DNA from: an uncultured Hungatella sp.
GTDB lineage: Bacteria; Bacillota; Clostridia; Lachnospirales; Lachnospiraceae
Assembly: GCA_949879795.1 (NCBI GenBank)
Contig: CATLBR010000023.1
Coordinates: forward strand, 1 to 39,603
Reading direction: 5' to 3'
Length of the DNA stretch: 39,603 bases
Part shown: positions 1-9,900 of the stretch, piece after piece
Layout of the letters: the number at the start of each line of letters is the position of its first letter
How positions within the stretch are numbered: the first letter of the stretch is position 1
The notes under the pieces: generated by a model
Seen by the model: the letters and a program-made list of their open reading frames with translations, nothing else
What the model was told of the DNA's origin: nothing
Databases searched by the model: none
Position numbers and translations under genes: made by a program

Positions 1-12
1 ACCTCTCTGTTC

Positions 13-53
13 AATAAGATTTTTACTAACCGGCTAAGTCAGTAATCTTATTT
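13..53. terminator. AT-rich hairpin, possible terminator
   Basis: Bases 13-21 (AATAAGATT) pair exactly with 44-52 (AATCTTATT), with a short T-rich tract after the second arm. It lies at the window edge and no gene is visible on its left, so it may end a gene outside the window. The stem is AT-rich, so confidence is low. Bases 54-200 show no other feature and no open frame worth calling. Confidence 0.35.
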
Positions 54-200
54 TACTCTGAGGTATCTTTTTATCAACCACCCTTCTTGGAATTCCTTAT
101 ATATGAATTATACAGGAAGCTCCTTATGGCCTTTTTCTGAATTTTAATACACTGCCCTGAAATCCGCAATACCATTTCCTGTCAAATCCCCAAGAATCGG

Positions 201-229
201 GTGACAAATTTTTATTCCTGAGTTATAGT
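201..229 (+). promoter_or_regulatory. promoter of pepC
   Basis: GTGACA at 201-206 and TATAGT at 224-229 are separated by 17 nt, each one mismatch from consensus. The pepC start is about 57 nt downstream with AGGAGG at the expected distance. Confidence 0.6.
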
Positions 230-286
230 ATACATGACTAAAACGCCTTTTGGCTCCAACACAACTACATACAGGAGGTTTTACCA

Positions 287-1621
287 ATGAGCAGACATAT
301 CACCCCCGAAACTCTTAAACAGTACAGCAGCGACTTCAACAAAGACCGGGCCAGCCGGGTCGCCCGGAACGGAGTCATGTCCGGCGGACTTCTCAAAACC
401 TGCCAGAATCCCATGGTTTCCCGGAGAGACAACTACGAATTCTCCCTGACTTTAAAGCAGGGGGCCATCACCCATCAGAAGCAGAGCGGACGTTGCTGGC
501 TCTTCGCCGCCACCAACGTCATGCGTTTTCGGATCATCAAAAGTTATAACCTGGACAATTTCGAGCTGTCCCAGAACTACCTTTTATTCTGGGATAAGCT
601 GGAGAAGTCTAACTGGTTTCTGGAGAATATCCTGGACACCCTCAAAGAGCCTACAGACAGCAGGATAATCTGCCACCTGCTGTCAGATCCTCTGGGCGAC
701 GGCGGCCAGTGGGATATGATGGCCAACCTGGTATCCAAGTACGGCGTGGTTCCGAAGTACAGCATGCCCGAGTCCGCCGTGTCCGGCAGCACCAGGGAGA
801 TGAACCGGGTCATGACCGAACTTTTGAGAAATGACGCCTGCGCGCTCCGTCTGGCTGCCGGGGATGGCTGGGACCGTCCTGCTTTGGAGGCCAAAAAAGA
901 ATCCATGCTGAAAGACATCTACCGCATGCTCTGTATCTGCCTGGGGGAACCGCCAAAGACCGTGGACATGGAGGCCCGGGACAAGGACGGAGGCTTCATC
1001 CGCGAGACAGGCCTGACTCCCATGGAATTCTTTAAAAAGTATGTAAACATGGATTTAAATGACTACATAAGCCTCATCAACGCTCCCACCGCCGACAAGC
1101 CGTTCTACCACAGATACACTGTCAGTATGCTGGGCAATGTGAAAGAGGGCAATCCCGTATGTTATCTGAACCTTCCCATTGATGAGCTGAAAAAAGCCGC
1201 CATCGCCCAGTTAAAAGACGGGGAGCCGGTGTGGTTCGGCTGCGATATGGGCCCTTATGTAAACCGGGATTCCGGCATCATGGACCCTGACATCTATGAT
1301 TTCTCCGACTTTTTCCAGGTACGGTTCCCCATGGACAAAGCCCAGCGCCTGGACTACGGTCAGAGCCTTATGACCCACGCCATGGTGTTCCAGGGCGTGA
1401 ACCTGACCGACGACGGAGAGCCCACCCGTTGGAGAGTGGAAAACAGCTGGGGCGAAGATCCGGGGAAAAAGGGATATTTTGTCATGAGCGACCAGTGGTT
1501 CACCGAGTACATGTACCAGGTGGTGGTCAATAAGAAATACCTGACCAAAGAACAGCTGGATATTCTGGGCACAGAGACCATCGTGTTAAAGCCTTGGGAT
1601 CCTATGGGGTCGCTGGCATAG
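287..1621 (+). CDS. pepC: aminopeptidase C (C1B cysteine peptidase, bleomycin hydrolase family)
   Basis: A cytoplasmic aminopeptidase of the papain-like C1B family, which forms hexameric barrels and releases N-terminal residues from peptides. At 444 residues it is full length for the family. The catalytic cysteine is Cys70 in QSGRCWLFA, the histidine is about His364 in MTHAMVFQG, and the asparagine is about Asn386 in VENSWGED, giving the complete Cys-His-Asn triad. There is no signal peptide. ATG at 287 follows an ideal AGGAGG site, and a good promoter lies upstream. It appears monocistronic, with a perfect hairpin between it and the convergent GH4 gene. It probably serves general peptide turnover. 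The family call is very secure; the substrate range is inferred from homologues. Confidence 0.96.
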   Translation: MSRHITPETLKQYSSDFNKDRASRVARNGVMSGGLLKTCQNPMVSRRDNYEFSLTLKQGAITHQKQSGRCWLFAATNVMRFRIIKSYNLDNFELSQNYLLFWDKLEKSNWFLENILDTLKEPTDSRIICHLLSDPLGDGGQWDMMANLVSKYGVVPKYSMPESAVSGSTREMNRVMTELLRNDACALRLAAGDGWDRPALEAKKESMLKDIYRMLCICLGEPPKTVDMEARDKDGGFIRETGLTPMEFFKKYVNMDLNDYISLINAPTADKPFYHRYTVSMLGNVKEGNPVCYLNLPIDELKKAAIAQLKDGEPVWFGCDMGPYVNRDSGIMDPDIYDFSDFFQVRFPMDKAQRLDYGQSLMTHAMVFQGVNLTDDGEPTRWRVENSWGEDPGKKGYFVMSDQWFTEYMYQVVVNKKYLTKEQLDILGTETIVLKPWDPMGSLA

Positions 1622-1788
1622 GGATTTGATGGCTCAGACTCACCTGAATCTCTTTTTTGTCTCATGAAAATAAGAGTCAGCTTGTCCGCCGTCTGATCCT
1701 TTATGGGGCTGCGCTGGTATCCCAGGTGCCTGCAGGAGGCGCGCTGACAGAAGCCTGCTTTACCGGGGCAGAAAATACGGGAGATACT

Positions 1789-1828
1789 AAGAGCCGCCAT
1801 ACCAATTCCCCCCGGTATGGCGGCTCTT
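1789..1828. terminator. bidirectional hairpin between convergent genes
   Basis: A perfect 15-bp stem pairs 1789-1803 with 1814-1828 around a short C-rich loop. It sits between the converging pepC and GH4 genes. Neither side has a long T run, but strength and placement suggest it ends both transcripts. Nothing coding is convincing in the rest of 1622-1858. Confidence 0.65.
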
Positions 1829-1858
1829 ATCATAATTTCGGAAACTGTCTTTGAAATC

Positions 1859-3262
1859 TTACAGTCCCTGCTCTGTCAGCTCTCTTGCAATATCGTCTTT
1901 GATGGTAACGCCCTCTTTCTCCAGCTCGGCGATCTTCTCGGCAAACTGGGGAAGATATTTCTTGTGGGCGATCAGCAGCTCGTCAAGCACTCTCTTGGCA
2001 GTTGTGCCGGAGGGAACCTGAGGATTCAGGATAAATGCCTGAAGGGCCATCCCGTAGTCACCGGTAACGGCAGCCTCGCACACGCACAGCTCCATGTTCT
2101 TCATCACCTGCAGCCAGCCTTTCTGAGCCGGATGGAGAGGTCCGAAAGCAATGGGCAGAGCGCCGCATGCTCCGATGTGGGCAGACACTTCCACAACACA
2201 CTCGGGAGGAAGATCCGGTACCGCTCCGTTGTTCCTGGTGGAAACCACGATGTGGGTGTTCTTGTTGGCGTAGATGGAAGCGATGGTCTCGCAGGCAGCG
2301 TCGGAGTAGTGAGCCCCGCCTCTCTTGGCCAGCTGCTCCGGCTTGTGATCCAGGTTGGGATCCTTGTACAGCTCGAACAGTTCTGCCTCGGTCTGCTTCA
2401 CCTGCTGGGCACGGGTACCCTTCTCGGGATCATTGTACTCCTCGATCATGTGGTTGAGCATCTCTTCCTGGCGATAGTAATATCTGTGATATCCGCAGGG
2501 GATCATGCCCATCTGGTCAAGCTGCTCTTTGAAGAACTTCACGTCAAAAATGTTGGCCGGAATTCCCGCGTCGGTCTCCGGATCATACAGCTTGTCGATG
2601 ATCTGCTGTGTCACATCATGTCCATTTAAATCAAACACTTTGTGCCAGTGGAAATGGTTCAGACCCACGAACTTGTAGATCAGCTCGTCCAGAGTCTTGC
2701 CGATCATCTTGGGCTCCTTCATCATAGCGCCAACAGGCACGTTGCAGAGACCGATGACCTTGTCCCACTTGCCATAGCGGATAACCGCCTCTGTCACCAT
2801 ACCGCTGGGGTTGGTAAAGTTTACAAGCCAGGCGTCGGGACACAGCTCCTTCATATCCTCAATGATACTTAAGATCACCGGGATAGTACGGAAAGCCTTG
2901 AACATGCCGCCCGCGCCGTTGGTCTCCTGGCCAAGGATGCCGTAGGATAAGGGGATTCTCTCGTCCTTGATCCTGGCGTTCAAAAGGCCTACACGGAACT
3001 GGGTGGTAACAAAATCCGCTCCCGGAAGGGCCTCTCTTCTGTCCAGAGTCAGATGAACCTTAACATCATATGGAGAAGCATCCCACATGCGCTGCGCCAT
3101 CTTGCCCACGATCTCCAGCTTCTCTTTTCCGTCCTCAATGTCCACCAGCCAGATCTCTTTGATGGGAAGCTCATCGTAACGTTTGATGAAGCCTTCCATA
3201 AGCTCAGGTGTGTAGCTGCTGCCGCCGCCGATGGTTACGATCTTTACAGGTTTCTTTTCCAT
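1859..3262 (-). CDS. GH4 family 6-phospho-glucosidase (6-phospho-beta-glucosidase type)
   Basis: A cytoplasmic GH4 glycosidase, which uses NAD+ and a divalent metal in a redox-elimination mechanism to cleave phosphorylated disaccharides. The N-terminus has the dinucleotide-binding glycine stretch TIGGGSSYTPE (about 10-20). The family metal-site Cys173 (GLCNVPVG) and His203 (GLNHFHW) are present, and NFTNPSG lies at about 148-154. At 467 residues it is full length. It most resembles the 6-phospho-beta-glucosidase (LicH/CelF-like) branch, but the exact sugar cannot be read from sequence. ATG follows a GAGGAGG site. A RpiR-type regulator with a sugar-phosphate-binding SIS domain lies just upstream on the same strand and is a plausible controller. 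No PTS transporter is adjacent, so the phosphorylated substrate must come from elsewhere in the genome. Confidence 0.93.
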   Translation of the reverse strand: MEKKPVKIVTIGGGSSYTPELMEGFIKRYDELPIKEIWLVDIEDGKEKLEIVGKMAQRMWDASPYDVKVHLTLDRREALPGADFVTTQFRVGLLNARIKDERIPLSYGILGQETNGAGGMFKAFRTIPVILSIIEDMKELCPDAWLVNFTNPSGMVTEAVIRYGKWDKVIGLCNVPVGAMMKEPKMIGKTLDELIYKFVGLNHFHWHKVFDLNGHDVTQQIIDKLYDPETDAGIPANIFDVKFFKEQLDQMGMIPCGYHRYYYRQEEMLNHMIEEYNDPEKGTRAQQVKQTEAELFELYKDPNLDHKPEQLAKRGGAHYSDAACETIASIYANKNTHIVVSTRNNGAVPDLPPECVVEVSAHIGACGALPIAFGPLHPAQKGWLQVMKNMELCVCEAAVTGDYGMALQAFILNPQVPSGTTAKRVLDELLIAHKKYLPQFAEKIAELEKEGVTIKDDIARELTEQGL

Positions 3263-3305
3263 GATTGTCCTCCTCTTGATTGGTTACTGTGCTTTTGATA
3301 TCTCT

Positions 3306-3334
3306 ATTTTCACGGATTTTACCCTGTTTGTCAA
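3306..3334 (-). promoter_or_regulatory. promoter of the GH4 gene
   Basis: On the minus strand TTGACA (3334-3329) is followed 17 nt later by GAAAAT (3311-3306). The -35 is perfect and the -10 matches at four positions. The GH4 start is about 44 nt downstream. Confidence 0.5.
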
Positions 3335-3395
3335 TGGTTCTCTGTGCAACAGGTACAGTGTTCTCATTATTAACTGATTTAAGAGTGGCAAAAGA

Positions 3396-3406
3396 GAACA
3401 ATGTTC
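3396..3406. promoter_or_regulatory. small palindrome, possible regulator site
   Basis: GAACA-N-TGTTC, a perfect 5-bp dyad about 60 nt upstream of the GH4 -35 box, in the gap between the RpiR regulator and GH4 genes. It could be an operator for the regulator, but it is short and single. Confidence 0.2.
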
Positions 3407-3512
3407 CTTACTATAGTCCGCCGCCGAATAGGCAGCATAAATTCAGGGATGCCAAATGCGCCCGTCAGACTTTTCCGGTGGTGGTGCCTTCGCCTTCCGG
3501 GCGCATGCAGGT

Positions 3513-4424
3513 TTACTTTCTCAAAACCGGACTGTCTTTCAGTATGGGGTTGTCCGAATGTCTTCCGTCCCGCTTCCCCACATCCTCGGACTCCCCGGAA
3601 TACCGGATCTTATCTGCCAGATGTCTGTCATAATCCCGGTTAAAATACCCTGCATAGACCACGTCCAGAAGAAACATGACTGACACATTGATCCCGAAAG
3701 ACCCCAGATTGCTGATCAGCTTCTCCCTGGTCGACACATACAGGCTGCAGGTACACAGGGATGACAGGGTGTTGCTCCCATAAGACGTGACTGCCACAGA
3801 CTTAAGCCCTCGCTCCTTCACCTTTCTGGCCACCTTCAGCACCCTTCTGGTCTCCCCGGAATAGGAGATCAGGAAAAACAGACTGCCCTTCTCGCAATAA
3901 GAAGCGTGATAAAATCCCTCGTCCGCCTGGGCGCAGATATGGATCAGCCTGCCTATCTTCATCATCTTGTCCCGAAACACCTCCGCCACCCCCAGCTGGG
4001 CCGCGGAAGCGCAGATATATATACTGGGAGCCTCCCAGGCCATGGCGATGACCCTCCCCAGCACTTCCGGATCCAGAAGAGACTGACAGTCCCTGAGGAT
4101 CTCCTCATACAGAGCCCCCATCTTGTTGGCTATGGTCATGTCCTTGTCCTGCCTGTCAAAGGGAAAATTCGGGTCCAGCGACTGAAAATGAGAGGACAGA
4201 TACTGAAGCTCCTTCAAATATTCTTCTCTCAGCTCATTAAACCCCTCATATCCCAGCTTCTGGCAGAAACGGATCACCGACGACGGCGCCACATAAAGTT
4301 TCTTAGCGATCTGTCTGACGCTGTCCTCTTTTAAACTCTCCTGCCGCTCTATCACATAATCCGCGATTCTGCTGTCTATATCAGAAAAATGTTCCCTCTC
4401 CTGCAGTTTTTCCTTTACAAGCAT
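3513..4424 (-). CDS. MurR/RpiR family transcriptional regulator
   Basis: A 303-residue DNA-binding regulator with the RpiR layout: an N-terminal helix-turn-helix (about 35-75, including SVRQIAKKLYVAPSSVIRFC) and a C-terminal SIS sugar-isomerase-like domain (about 125-260) that binds phosphosugars in this family. ATG at 4424 is preceded by an AGGAGA-type site. It lies upstream of the GH4 gene on the same strand, 250 nt away, and the gap contains a separate promoter. By family knowledge it probably senses a sugar phosphate tied to the GH4 substrate. Repressor versus activator cannot be decided here. A more N-terminal start is not supported. Confidence 0.92.
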   Translation of the reverse strand: MLVKEKLQEREHFSDIDSRIADYVIERQESLKEDSVRQIAKKLYVAPSSVIRFCQKLGYEGFNELREEYLKELQYLSSHFQSLDPNFPFDRQDKDMTIANKMGALYEEILRDCQSLLDPEVLGRVIAMAWEAPSIYICASAAQLGVAEVFRDKMMKIGRLIHICAQADEGFYHASYCEKGSLFFLISYSGETRRVLKVARKVKERGLKSVAVTSYGSNTLSSLCTCSLYVSTREKLISNLGSFGINVSVMFLLDVVYAGYFNRDYDRHLADKIRYSGESEDVGKRDGRHSDNPILKDSPVLRK

Positions 4425-4594
4425 ATCCTGTCTCCTTTTTCTCTCCGGCCGTTGCCGATCTGCGTTCCTGAATTTTTATTTTTCCCGATCTTATCATAAC
4501 GGATACAGGTCCAGGGTGTCAATCCGGAGCGTGCTCTTCGCAGCAAGGCCGATCCCCCTCTTATTTGTCATAGGGATTTTGTCTGATATCTGTC

Positions 4595-4623
4595 TTGCCA
4601 TTATCGCAAATTTCGAATATAAT
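4595..4623 (+). promoter_or_regulatory. promoter of the hybrid histidine kinase gene
   Basis: TTGCCA at 4595-4600, 17 nt, then a perfect TATAAT at 4618-4623. The gene start is about 42 nt downstream. Confidence 0.65.
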
Positions 4624-4664
4624 AATGGTAGCTTTATGACTGATGACAAAAGGAAGTGCCACGT

Positions 4665-6248
4665 GTGGAAAAAAAAGAAAAATTCGATTATCATGAGATG
4701 ACCCCCGAGTCCGTCTCCGAAAATATAAATACTGTCATCTTTGTCGTAAACCCTGAAGACGGAACCGTAGAATATGTATTTGAAAACGTATTTCGGATTC
4801 TGGGAATACCGCCCAAAGATTTTTACGAAAACAGCGGCGACAAAGCCAACGAGATCTATGAAAAGCTGATGGAGACTTTTCGCAGGGAGCGCCCTGTCTT
4901 CCGCAAAGTGCTGGAAGTCCAGGGGTTCAACAAGGCTTTCGGACAGAGCATGTGGCTGTCGCTGGTGTGCAGTCCAGTCACTTTCAGCACAAGGGAGCGG
5001 TATCTCTTCTCCCTGTCGGATCTGACGGAGGAACGTCTCATACGGAGAGCTCTTTCGGAGGCGGCCAACGCCGCTTCCCAGGCCAGCGCGGCAAAAAGCC
5101 GTTTCCTCTCCAACATGTCCCACGACATCAGAACTCCCATGAACGCCATCGTTGGCTTTGCAGCTCTGGCAGAAAAAAATATCGGGGATGATGAGAAGGT
5201 TCTGGACTATCTGAAAAAAATATACGCCTCAAGCAATATCCTTCTGGGTCTCATCAACGAGGTTCTGGACATGAGCCGTATCGAGAGCGGGAAGATGGTC
5301 ATCGACGAATCTCCCAACAGCCTGCCTGAAATCTTCGCCGACATGGAGATGTTGGTGACAGAACAGATGGAGGAAAAACATCTCCACTTTCATGTAGATA
5401 TCAACGACATCAAAGATCCTCAAGTATACTGCGACAGCATTCATTTAAAGCAGATTCTCATGAATCTTCTCAGCAACGCCATGAAATTTACCCCGGAGGG
5501 CGGCTTCATATCTCTCACGCTTTCTCAGAAGGACTGCGACACAGACGGCTTCGGACATTACGAGATCCGGGTAAAGGACACGGGAATCGGCATGAGCAGG
5601 GAATTCTCCTACCGGGTATTTGAGGCCTTTGAGCGAGAAGTCAACTCCACTGTGAACAAGATTCAGGGTACCGGCCTGGGGATGACTATCACCAAAGCCA
5701 TCGTGGAGCTTATGGGAGGCATGATCGACGTACAGACTCAGCAGGGAAAGGGAACCGAATTTATCGTCACTCTTTTTCTCCGCTTGTGTAAAAGAGATAT
5801 TGACCCGGGGGACGACGCCATGCAGAACTCCCCTCAACAGAAGAGGGATTTTTCCGGCAAGCGGATCCTTCTGACAGACGACAACGAACTGAATCGGGAG
5901 ATAGCCGCAGAGATCCTCATGGATTACGGGTTTCAGGTGGAGATGGCCGAGAACGGACAGATCGCCCTGGATATGCTGCGCCAGTCACAGCCGGGATACT
6001 ACGACCTGGTTCTGATGGATGTCCAGATGCCTGTGATGAACGGCCATGAGGCCACCAGGGCCATACGAAAGCTGGACGACCCGCGCCTGGCCCGCACCAT
6101 CGTCATCGCCATGACCGCCAACGCTTTCGCGGAAGACCAGCAGGCCGCCATGAACTGTGGTATGGACGGATTTGTAACCAAGCCCATCGACGTGGAGAAG
6201 CTGGAAGAAACCCTGGAACAGATACTGAACCGGGACCATAAGTCTTGA
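4665..6248 (+). CDS. soluble PAS hybrid sensor histidine kinase with receiver domain
   Basis: A hybrid two-component kinase. Order (numbering from GTG at 4665): a PAS-like sensory region (about 15-115), a short coiled linker, a HisKA domain with phospho-acceptor His153 in NMSHDIRTPMNA, an HATPase domain (NLLSNAMKF, DTGIGMS, GTGLGM), and a C-terminal receiver with phospho-acceptor near Asp452 (LVLMDVQMPVMNG) and a KP motif (FVTKPID). No membrane segment or signal peptide is present, so it is predicted to sense something in the cytoplasm. No Hpt domain or separate response regulator is adjacent, so the output partner is unknown. GTG at 4665 is preferred over GTG at 4656 because AGGAAG at 4651-4656 is correctly spaced only for the former. 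It is a single gene with its own promoter and a strong terminator. Confidence 0.93.
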   Translation: MEKKEKFDYHEMTPESVSENINTVIFVVNPEDGTVEYVFENVFRILGIPPKDFYENSGDKANEIYEKLMETFRRERPVFRKVLEVQGFNKAFGQSMWLSLVCSPVTFSTRERYLFSLSDLTEERLIRRALSEAANAASQASAAKSRFLSNMSHDIRTPMNAIVGFAALAEKNIGDDEKVLDYLKKIYASSNILLGLINEVLDMSRIESGKMVIDESPNSLPEIFADMEMLVTEQMEEKHLHFHVDINDIKDPQVYCDSIHLKQILMNLLSNAMKFTPEGGFISLTLSQKDCDTDGFGHYEIRVKDTGIGMSREFSYRVFEAFEREVNSTVNKIQGTGLGMTITKAIVELMGGMIDVQTQQGKGTEFIVTLFLRLCKRDIDPGDDAMQNSPQQKRDFSGKRILLTDDNELNREIAAEILMDYGFQVEMAENGQIALDMLRQSQPGYYDLVLMDVQMPVMNGHEATRAIRKLDDPRLARTIVIAMTANAFAEDQQAAMNCGMDGFVTKPIDVEKLEETLEQILNRDHKS

Positions 6249-6257
6249 AGTTTCTAA

Positions 6258-6302
6258 AGAGGCCAGAGCGGCGCGGCTGCCGCTCTGACCTCTTATTTTT
6301 TC
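6258..6302 (+). terminator. rho-independent terminator after the histidine kinase
   Basis: A 15-bp stem with one mismatch pairs 6258-6272 with 6279-6293, followed by a T-rich run (6294-6302). It is placed immediately after the kinase stop codon. Confidence 0.85.
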
Positions 6303-6310
6303 CTACTTTC

Positions 6311-6901
6311 CTACCACGCCACAACTTCGATCATTCCCATGGACTCATCCCATCCTAAAACTTCAAAATAGTAGCTTGTAATCTTATGTCCTGTCCCGTC
6401 TCCAAACGCGAAAGCCTCCAGCTCGCTGTAGGCGTTGCGCTCAATGTTCCAAGGCTCCAGAAATCCTGTCCCCCAGTTTCCGCCGTTATATTCGTCGTCA
6501 TAATTATACCATTCGAATATGTCGTGCTGTCCGATCGTCTCGCTCCAGTTCCCTTTCAGACTGGGATCCCATGTTATCCCGTTTGATTCGATAATGTTGC
6601 GGTATATGGCCACCAGTTCCTCAACCGTGTAGGCCTCTCCTGCAGGAGGCGGCAATTCGGGATACACATACTTGGACGGCAGCGCCTCCCTGCCCTCCGC
6701 TTTCCCGCAGCTCACATAATGCTGATACAGCTTGGCTGTATCTCTTCCGTATGCCATCATCAGATCAGGGTAAGTTTCCGCATAATAGTCGCTGTCAAAC
6801 AGAGTGCCGTCCGCCATCCTGGCAGGGACGGCATACACGGTCAGCCCATCCCCCAACACCATACACACTGTGAGCAGCGCCGTCACAGTTCGTTTCTTCA
6901 T
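6311..6901 (-). CDS. small secreted protein of unknown function
   Basis: I do not recognise a named family. From ATG at 6901 it is 196 residues with a clear Sec signal peptide (KKR, then a hydrophobic stretch, cleavage near VYA-VPA at about 24-25). The mature N-terminus holds a module of roughly 40 residues of the form FDxxYYxxxYPDLxxAYG...LYxHYxxxGxxEGR, a pattern I associate with secreted proteins of gut clostridia, where it is often repeated. The C-terminal half is rich in Trp, Tyr and Asp. The frame is open upstream to 6922, but AAGGAG is correctly placed for 6901. It follows purL by about 30 nt on the same strand and may be the last gene of that transcript. Confidence 0.75.
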   Translation of the reverse strand: MKKRTVTALLTVCMVLGDGLTVYAVPARMADGTLFDSDYYAETYPDLMMAYGRDTAKLYQHYVSCGKAEGREALPSKYVYPELPPPAGEAYTVEELVAIYRNIIESNGITWDPSLKGNWSETIGQHDIFEWYNYDDEYNGGNWGTGFLEPWNIERNAYSELEAFAFGDGTGHKITSYYFEVLGWDESMGMIEVVAW

Positions 6902-6932
6902 CTGCTTTCTCCTTGTGTCCATCTTATAAAAA

Positions 6933-9900
6933 TTACTGGAAATACTCTACTCCGCTTTCAAACAGCCTCATGTCCTGCTCTCCCCAGATGTTCATGGCCA
7001 CGGCCTCCCCCCGCCTCTCGGAGTGAGCCATCTTGCCCAGAATTCTTCCGTCGGGGCTGGTGATTCCCTCGACAGCCATGTAAGAACCGTTGGGATTCCA
7101 GAACTCGTCCATGGTGGGATTGCCTTTATCATCTACATACTGGGTACATACCTGGCCGTTGTCAAACAGCTTCTTGAGCCACTCAGAACCTGCCACAAAC
7201 CGCCCCTCGCCGTGGGAGGCAGGGTTGCAGTACACACCGCCAAGCTCCGCCCCCATAAGCCACGGGGACTTGTTGGTCATAACCTTTGTGTAGACCATCT
7301 TGGACACATGCCGGCCGATCGTGTTCATGGCCAGGGTGGGAGAATCCGAATGCTGGGGAGCGATGACCCCTTCAGGAAGGAGCCCCAGCTTGATCAGCGC
7401 CTGAAAACCGTTGCAGATACCCAGCATCAGTCCGTCTCTCTCGTGGAGCAGCTTCTCGATCTCTTCCTTTATGACGGCATTGCGGAATACCGCAGCGAAA
7501 AACTTGGCGGAGCCTTCAGGCTCGTCTCCTGCGGAAAAACCGCCCGGGAACATAACAATCTGGGCTTTGGCGATCTCTTTCCTGAATGCCTCCACAGATT
7601 CTCTGATATCCGACGGGGTCAAATTTTTAAATACTTTATCCGTGACTGTCGCCCCCGCGCGCCGGAAGGCTTTCGCGCTGTCATACTCACAGTTAGTTCC
7701 CGGGAAAACGGGGATGAACACGTGAGGTCTGGCAGTCTTGTGCCTGCACACATATACTTTCCCGCCTTTTTTGTCTACATCATAGGGTTCGTCAGGCACC
7801 CTGGTCTGTTCCACCCCTGACCGGGTAGGGAACACACTCTCCAATGTCTCGGTCCAGGCCCTCAGCGCCTCATCCATTGGGATGGAGACATTGCCGTATT
7901 CCAGAGCAGCCCTGTCTGTCACCTCGCCGATGAGGGTGTAGGTTACAGACAGTTCTCCCACCTTTCCGTCAGGGACTTCACAGACGATGCTGCCCCAGTC
8001 CGGCGCAAAGAAGTCTCTGGGATCCACATTGTGCTCGATCTTCACGCCCAGCTTGTTGCCGAAAGCCATCTTGCTGACCGCCTCCGCCATACCATGCCTC
8101 TCCACCGCGTAGGCAGAAATAATCCTTCCCGCCCTTATATCCTGCAGGAGTTTCCCGTACCCCTCTGTCAGCTGCCCATATACCGGAAGATCGTAGGAGT
8201 CTCTCTCCGCCCTGAACACCACGATCTTGCTGCCCGGCCTCTTGAACTCCGGCGTGATGATGTCTTTGCTGCTGGCCACATCCACGGCGAAAGAGACCAG
8301 TGTAGGCGGAACATCGATGTCGTTGAAGGTGCCGGACATGCTGTCCTTCCCTCCGATGGAGGGCAGTCCGAACCCCAGCTGCGCGCTGTAGGCGCCCAAA
8401 AGAGCCGCAAAAGGCTGGCTCCACCGGGTGGGATCTTCTGTCATCCTCCGAAAATACTCCTGAAACGTGAAACGGATTTTTTTGTAGTCACCGCCTGAAG
8501 CCACGATTCTGGCCACCGAGGAGACCACCGCGTAGATAGCTCCGTGGTAGGGACTCCAGCTGGACAGATACGGGTCAAAGCCGTAACTCATCATGGTGAC
8601 CGTGTCTGTCTTTCCTCTAAGCACCGGCAGCTTGGCTACCATAGTCTGAGTCTCGGTCAGCTGATATCTCCCTCCATAAGGCATGAACACGGAGCCTGCT
8701 CCGATGGAGCCGTCAAACATCTCCACCAAACCCTTCTGAGAACACACGTTGAGGCTGGAAAGCGTCTTCAGCCATCTGCCCTTCACATCGGGAATATCCG
8801 AGCGGTCCGCAAAAAGGTTCCCCGCCCTTTTGGGAATTTCCAAGATGACCGACGCCTCCTGGTGGGCCCCGTTGGTATCCAGGAACGCCCGGCTGATATC
8901 CACGATGGTCTTTCCTCTCCAGTGCATCACCAGACGGGGCTTCTCAGTCACCACAGCCACTGCCACCGCCTCTAGGTTCTCCTCCGCCGCATAGCCCAGA
9001 AACAGCTCCACATCCTTCTCGTCCACCACCACGGCCATGCGCTCCTGGGATTCGGAGATGGCGATCTCTGTCCCGTCCAGGCCCGCATATTTTTTCGGAA
9101 CCTTGTCCAGATCGATCTCAAGTCCCTCCGCCAGCTCTCCGATAGCCACAGACACGCCTCCTGCACCGAAATCGTTGCACTTGCGGATGATGCTGCTGAC
9201 TTCCGGACGGCGGAACAGCCTCTGGATCTTCCTCTCCGTGGGAGCGTTCCCTTTTTGTACCTCGGCACCGCATGTCTCGATGGAGCTCTCTGTGTGAACC
9301 TTGGAGGAACCGGTGGCGCCGCCGCACCCGTCCCTGCCTGTCCGCCCGCCCAGGAGAATGATGATATTGCCCGGGTCGGATGTCTCCCTGATGACGCCAT
9401 TTCTGGGAGCTGCACCCATGACCGCTCCGATCTCCATGCGCTTGGCCACGTAGTTGGGATGGTATATCTCCTTCACATAGCCCGTAGCCAGGCCGATCTG
9501 ATTGCCGTAAGAGCTGTAGCCTTCAGCCGCTCCGGTGACCAGTTTTCTCTGGGGCAGCTTGCCGTGAAGGGTCTCCGCCAGAGACTTTCTGGGATCTGCG
9601 GCTCCGGTGACACGCATAGCCTGGTACACATAGGTTCTCCCCGACAGAGGATCCCTGATGGCACCGCCCAGGCAGGTGGCTGCGCCTCCGAAAGGTTCGA
9701 TCTCCGTGGGATGGTTGTGAGTCTCATTTTTAAAGTTCACCAGCCATTCTTCTTCCACACCGTCGATCTTTACAGGTACCACGATACTGCAGGCATTGAT
9801 CTCGTCGGATTCTTCCAGATCCTCAAGTTTTCCCTCCCTGCGCAGTTTCTTCATAGCCAGAAGAGCCAGATCCATCAGACAGACAAACTTATCGTCCCTG

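Noticed and set aside
1657..1854. 65-codon frame after pepC
   Set aside because: It runs through the bidirectional hairpin, lacks a ribosome site and resembles no protein I know.
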